Below, one piece after another: positions 26,801-30,912 of a stretch of 30,912 nucleotides of DNA (position 1 is the stretch's first letter; every line of letters begins with the position of its first letter). Under the pieces are notes generated by a model. The model was not told the origin of the DNA. It did no database searches and saw only the letters and a program-made list of their open reading frames with translations. This DNA comes from Smittium culicis (taxonomy: Eukaryota; Kickxellomycota; Harpellomycetes; Harpellales; Legeriomycetaceae), in contig LSSN01002902.1 in NCBI GenBank assembly GCA_001970855.1, positions 1 through 30,912 on the forward strand, given 5' to 3'. Both the position numbers and the translations under genes were made by a program.

Positions 26801-29776
26801 CGAATCGCTACAATCGCTAGCATCGGTAAAGATTCGATTATCAGTAGCGTTGCGGTTTTTGCTATGACCTAATTTATTTGCTGTGCGATTTTTAGTATAC
26901 GATTTAGAGTTCACATAGCTAGTGTTGCTGTCAGAGTTAGATGAAGAATGGCCATCAAAATTTTTATGGTTTAAGTGTATGCTGCCAACTTCAAAAGATG
27001 ATTCGTTTTTCGATTTAATTAGGTCAGGATGGTTAGCAATTTTACGAACATAGTCGATTCCTAGCAAAACGTGTGTTTTCCCTTCAAGGATGCTTTGGAT
27101 AGTCCCGCCAGAAATAAAATTTTTGTACATGTTAATTTGAATCTTGGTCAAGTTACAAACAAGAACTAATTCGCTAACTTGATTCATAGATTTTGTAACG
27201 ATTGATTTTTCGCGGCGGAGCAAGAAAGGGCTGATAATAGACCGAAGTTCGACCATTGTATTGTAAACAGTATCCAGGTTTTCAGGCCCAGATTTATTAG
27301 CGGGCTGTAGTAAGTTTTTTTTTCTAGTCAGGTTATTGAAACTTTTAGATGTTGATGAGGTTGTGTAGTAGTCTGATTTTTTAGTCTTTAAATTTTTCAA
27401 GTTTTTTGAGTTAGTTATAGGCTCTTCAAATTGCTTTGAAAATTGCTGCTGAGATCCTAGCAAGTTTGGGTAAACAAAATCGAACAAATTCCAAAGTTCA
27501 AGCAAGTTGTTTTGGATAGGAGTACCGGAAATTAGAATTTTGTGGTTAGTTTTAAGTTTTTTTGCCATAAGGGAGGCATCAGTTAATGGATTTTTGATAA
27601 TATGACCTTCATCAAGGATGACATAGCCCCATTTGATATTCAAGATATTTCCCTTATTGTTGGATAAACCTGCATACGTGGTAATAAAGACAGTGCAAGC
27701 GTTTTTAATTCTGCTGAGATTGATGTTTTTTTTGGAAAATTCATCGTGATCAAGATTAGCGTTGCTATCGCAGGAATCATACTCAGAATTACTATCTTCT
27801 ATATTAAAACCAGTCGTGTGTTGTTTGGGAAGGGAACTGGTCTTGAAGTCATGTTTATGAACTTTTTTTTGAATTTCAATTGCAGGAGGGTTAATAATGT
27901 GGTCTACAAGTAGGTTTAAGGAAGAGTCATTATGCGTGGAATTGTTTGAAACTAGTTTTTTTGATAACTTTTTATGCGAGTAGTAAGATTTTTTACGCCT
28001 AGTTCTCCATCCATACACGTCATGCTCCCAGTAATCTTCAGAATCAAACCCATTTAAATCGAAATCGTTATTAGAATTGTCGAGTTTTTGATTATTTTTT
28101 TTAGAGGAGAATTTAGTAGATTTATATTTTTGAGAGGACTTTGATTGGGGACCATATTCAGAGGATAAAGATGAATCAGATTCGCTGTATTTTGCAGAGG
28201 TATTATTTTTAGAGTTGAGGGAGTTATATATTCTGTATCCAGAACCAGATGAGTGTAAAACAACGATTCTCAAAGGGGTTGCCCATTTGTGAAATTCATT
28301 AATCCATTGAGAAATTAAAGTAGCAGGACAAACAAGTAATGATGGTAATTGAGGAGAAACAAGAAAGTTACTATCCAGTGAAGTGGTAATATCAATAGGA
28401 TTAAAATCTAAATTGTTGGTGGTATTATAACTATTTGTATAGCTGGGCACGTTGTTATTAGATTTTGAAGGCTTTGTAGGGTAAGGTAAGAGTCGCGAGT
28501 GGTAAATGGAGGCCAAGAAAGAAACTATTTGAACAGTTTTTCCTAGCCCCATTTCATCACCAAGAATTCCGCCGGTATTCAAGTTGTGAAGTTTGTAGAG
28601 CCATTGTAACCCAGCTTTTTGATAATCGAGTAAATTAGACCAAATAGAGTGCGGGACTAAAAGAGGGATATCTGAAGTAGAAGATGAGTTTATGAAAAGG
28701 CTTTGTTCAGATAGAGCGTTTCGCAAATCTTTTGGTAGGTATAAGGCGTGGTCATTAAAGTTGGGATCGCTTTTATACTCTTCATGATCAAATTCGATGC
28801 TTAAAGATGGGTTATTAAGAATTTCATCTAGGGATAAATTTGGAGAGTTGAGTCTAGATCTAAATCTGTCCAACTTGAATTTATTTAACCTGTTAAAGTA
28901 ATAAACCAAGCTTCCGTCATCATCTTTACGATTGGGTTTTCGGCTCTGAAGATTTTTTTTAATTTTTTTTTTAGGTTTATAGTTTTTTGGAGAATTAGGG
29001 GAAGATAAAGAGGCAATATCGGAGGAGTGGAAAGAAGTTAGCGAGGAGTCAGAGAGTGAATAATCAGAAGAATTTATAGAATTTGAGAGGGCATTAGTAG
29101 AAATTTGGTCATAGTTATTATTTGAAATAGAGGAGGAGTTGGATAATTTTTTTATAGAGACTAGTGATTTTAATGCAGCTTTTCGCTGTGGGACAATATT
29201 AGAGGCAAAAGAAAATTGATTTTGATTTTTTGGGTTAAATGGTTGATAGTTGTTTTGAGGATTTTTTATATGATTTAAGTCAGAGGAAACATTAGGATTT
29301 CGATGTTGTGGGACATGTAATTCTGGATCGTTGGCTGCGGAGGTAGGAGAAGAATGCTCGAAATCATATTTTTGGCTTGTTGAAAGATCAGAGGATAAGA
29401 GATCATTATTATAGCTCTAGAATTTCTTCCAAATAAAATAAAAGGAAAACTTTAATAATTAAATACTATAATAATTTTAATGATGTCTAAGGTATGCTTA
29501 GAGAAATCGGAAATTAACTTGTTTAAGTATATAAAAAGCTAGTACTGATAAAATAAAGCGATTTAAAAAATAACAACTGAGATACAACAAGAGTGAAATA
29601 TAAAATTAAACTAATAGTACCTCAATTTCAGGTTTGATTAGATTAATTACGTGATTTTCTAAATTCTGTTGGTTTAAAACATCGAAATTAGTGTTTAAAG
29701 AGGATAAAAGGTCGATATCATGTTGTAAGGGAGTTTCCTTTGAAGATTGGTTGTTATTAGGATAGTCGCTGTTCAT
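23804..29776 (-). CDS. RAD26: Rad26/CSB-type SNF2-family DNA-dependent ATPase (two exons)
   Basis: Proposed exon 1 is 29776-29621 (52 codons), the intron 29620-29417, and exon 2 29416-23804 with 1,870 codons plus stop, giving 1,922 aa. The N-terminus has the CSB-like segment LNTNFDVLNQQNLENHVI, followed by Ser/Asn-rich sequence and a basic stretch (KPKKKIKK, about 200-206). The helicase core has GDEMGLGKT (338-346), DEGH (654-657), SGTPIQNN (682-689), TTKVGGLGLNLTSAN (about 1139-1153) and RIGQKR (1176-1181). The DEGH form of motif II and the QLYKQLLFLNILKNP segment after motif VI fit Rad26/CSB rather than other SNF2 groups. A C-terminal helical domain (about 1806-1855, IVNFLKARPM...AVKEFLQSL) resembles the CSB winged helix. 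Known role of the family: remodelling at stalled RNA polymerase II in transcription-coupled nucleotide excision repair, in the nucleus. It is longer than yeast Rad26 and human CSB because of Ser/Asn-rich insertions. Confidence 0.88.
29417..29620 (-). other. predicted intron of the Rad26 gene (204 bp)
   Basis: Donor GAG/GTACTATTAG and acceptor AAATTCTAG/AGC. Splicing removes the in-frame TAG at 29417-29419 and joins two open frames in phase 0. The joined N-terminus matches the conserved CSB/Rad26 N-terminal segment, which supports the model. The donor is not the usual GTAAGT type; a second phase-0 donor (CAC/GTAATT) lies about 30 bp upstream in exon 1. Confidence 0.6.
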
Positions 29777-29801
29777 TTCGACGAAAGTGATGTGAGTAAA
29801 T
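29777..29801. promoter_or_regulatory. 25-bp gap between divergent start codons
   Basis: Only 25 bp separate the Rad26 ATG from the ATG of the plus-strand 77-codon frame. If both are genes, their promoters and 5' leaders must overlap each other's transcribed sequence. No TATA-like element is seen in the gap itself. Confidence 0.25.
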
Positions 29802-30035
29802 ATGATTTGTTTAAATTATCGGGAAGCAAAGTTTTTGGAAGGCAAGGTTAGAAGAAATTACATTAGTAATAGAGAGATTTCTAAAGATATGGACTGTGTT
29901 GTATTAAAAAGCAGAAACGCATGTGAAGAAAAAGTTAAGTTTTCTTGGTTAGGCAAACTTTTAGATGAGTTTAGGGAAAAAATTCTATATAAAAAAAAAG
30001 TAATTGTTAGAAATGATCAATCTAGCCAATCATAA
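29802..30035 (+). CDS. possible 77-aa hypothetical protein divergent from Rad26
   Basis: A complete ATG-to-TAA frame with an in-frame TGA just upstream. The product is basic and highly charged (REAKFLEGKVRR, LDEFREKILYKKK) with two Cys, no signal peptide and no membrane segment. I do not recognise a family. The charge-rich composition and lack of low-complexity sequence are mildly gene-like. The very short distance to the Rad26 start argues for caution: it could be part of the Rad26 5' flank with a chance frame. A GTGAGT stands at about 29791, but no matching upstream exon is evident. Confidence 0.35.
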   Translation: MICLNYREAKFLEGKVRRNYISNREISKDMDCVVLKSRNACEEKVKFSWLGKLLDEFREKILYKKKVIVRNDQSSQS

Positions 30036-30615
30036 GCAAATATTCAGATAATCAGCGAATAAGAGGTTTTTGATCTGTAAATTACAGTTTAGAAAGTATA
30101 ATTCTTTTTTCGACTTTTTATTTTGTTATTAAGCCTTTTGATGCTGCGGATTATTTACCATAGCTAAAAACCTATCACGTCGCTACGTTAGTAATGATTG
30201 TTTAGCTACCATAATCCAATTCACTACTTAATAACAAATTCGCCAAAATAAAAAAAAAAGTAATAATCAGAGTATTTAAATAGACCCATTCTCCTCTCTT
30301 TAAGTATATTTTTAGTAACAGTGAGGTAATTTTTTTTACTTAGCAAAATTCGAGTTGACAATCGAGGGATTGGATTTGATTAGAGTGAAGTTTTAAGCTC
30401 AAGATCATCTACTCATTGAGATTATTATTCCAATATCCGTAATTTGTGAATTAAGAGTCTCAGATAAATTAGAAAGAGATGAAATATTGTAAACAGCTAT
30501 AGATGAATTATTTCTCAGTATTTTTCATGATTTTTTTAAATCCATAAAATTTATATGTATGATAACTATAAAAGAAAATATGCGGTAAAATAAACTAAAA
30601 AATATTCAAGTTGGT
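30036..30615. other. AT-rich spacer
   Basis: No gene or element is recognisable. Base composition is AT-rich until it shifts at about 30618. Confidence 0.5.
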
Positions 30616-30617
30616 GC

Positions 30618-30912
30618 AAGGCATGTACTAACTAATTTTTTAATGCTAATAAATTCTTCTGCAAGTCTACCGGCTGCGTACCTAAAGGGAAATGTGATAA
30701 ATCTGCCATCCGAAAGATCCACCCAGGCATTGCTTCAAGTAGGCTGGATGACTGAAGTTACAAGCAGTCATTGAATTAAGCTCGTTCCAACAAAATTGAA
30801 TTCGTTGAGATCATTGAGCTCCTAGTCAGAGCCTACATCTAACAGGATTAATAAAAAATAGGCTCCTACCCAAACGTGGGAATGATCGACCTGGCTCTCC
30901 TACAATAAGCTG
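30618..30912 (-). pseudogene. coding-like relic entering from the right edge
   Basis: GC rises clearly from here to the end of the window. The best minus-strand reading contains ELNDLNEFNFVGTSLIQ, then a stop, VTSVIQPT, another stop, and SNAWVDLSDGRFITFPF followed by RYAAGRLAEEFISI before a stop near 30615. Stops inside an otherwise protein-like frame suggest a decayed mobile-element or gene 3' part. An alternative frame has ATG at 30770-30772 and runs 29 codons. I cannot name the family. Confidence 0.35.

Noticed and set aside
23844..28263. Short frames on both strands inside the Rad26 gene
   Set aside because: All overlap the 1,870-codon exon in other frames and show no independent features.
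1..30912. Dictyostelium-like source because of DIRS, AT bias and Asn-rich protein
   Set aside because: Low-complexity sequence in the Rad26 protein is Ser/Asn mixed without long poly-Asn or poly-Gln runs, and TTAA MITEs with a Rad26-type gene fit a fungus at least as well. Not decisive either way.
1..30912. tRNA, rRNA or CRISPR arrays
   Set aside because: No cloverleaf, conserved rRNA block or regularly spaced repeat was found by eye on either strand.

Overview
This is a window of a very AT-rich eukaryotic nuclear genome. The long gene carries a spliceosomal intron. Intergenic DNA is mostly A/T runs, and there are eukaryotic retroelements (DIRS and LINE) and TTAA-type short transposons. A fungus is the most likely source, perhaps an AT-rich early-diverging zygomycete lineage. 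That placement is inference from the Rad26-type gene, the compact intron and the element types; no rRNA or mitochondrial marker is present.

Layout. 1-5.4 kb: AT-rich DNA with one 42-codon ORF (1950-2078) and the first TTAA elements. 5.4-8.5 kb: relic of a DIRS-type retrotransposon (copy 1: gag-like and RT/RNase H remains, right end missing). 8.7-10.95 kb, minus strand: 5'-truncated LINE with a long, largely intact reverse transcriptase frame, much GC-richer than its surroundings. 11.18-11.40 kb, minus: an unexplained open stretch. 11.76-12.48 kb, minus: an apparently intact small secreted protein gene. 12.9-17.2 kb: AT-rich DNA with TTAA elements and a 14-bp tandem repeat. 17.25-21.96 kb: second DIRS copy, nearly full length but dead, with matching inverted terminal repeats, gag, RT/RNase H and a decayed tyrosine recombinase. 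22-23.6 kb: more TTAA elements around a possible 57-aa membrane protein gene. 23.8-29.78 kb, minus: the main cellular gene, a Rad26/CSB-type SNF2 ATPase of about 1,922 residues in two exons. A possible 77-aa divergent ORF lies 25 bp from its start. From 30.62 kb a GC-richer coding relic runs off the right edge.

Only the Rad26 gene and the secreted-protein gene look like clearly functional host genes. The rest is repeat-driven: two DIRS copies, one LINE and at least nine short TTAA elements. The short elements repeatedly sit head to tail, sharing one TTAA or a decayed form of it. The best candidates for something little described are the DIRS family (ITR layout, and a shared Glu at the first catalytic Asp of the RT in both copies) and the paired TTAA elements.
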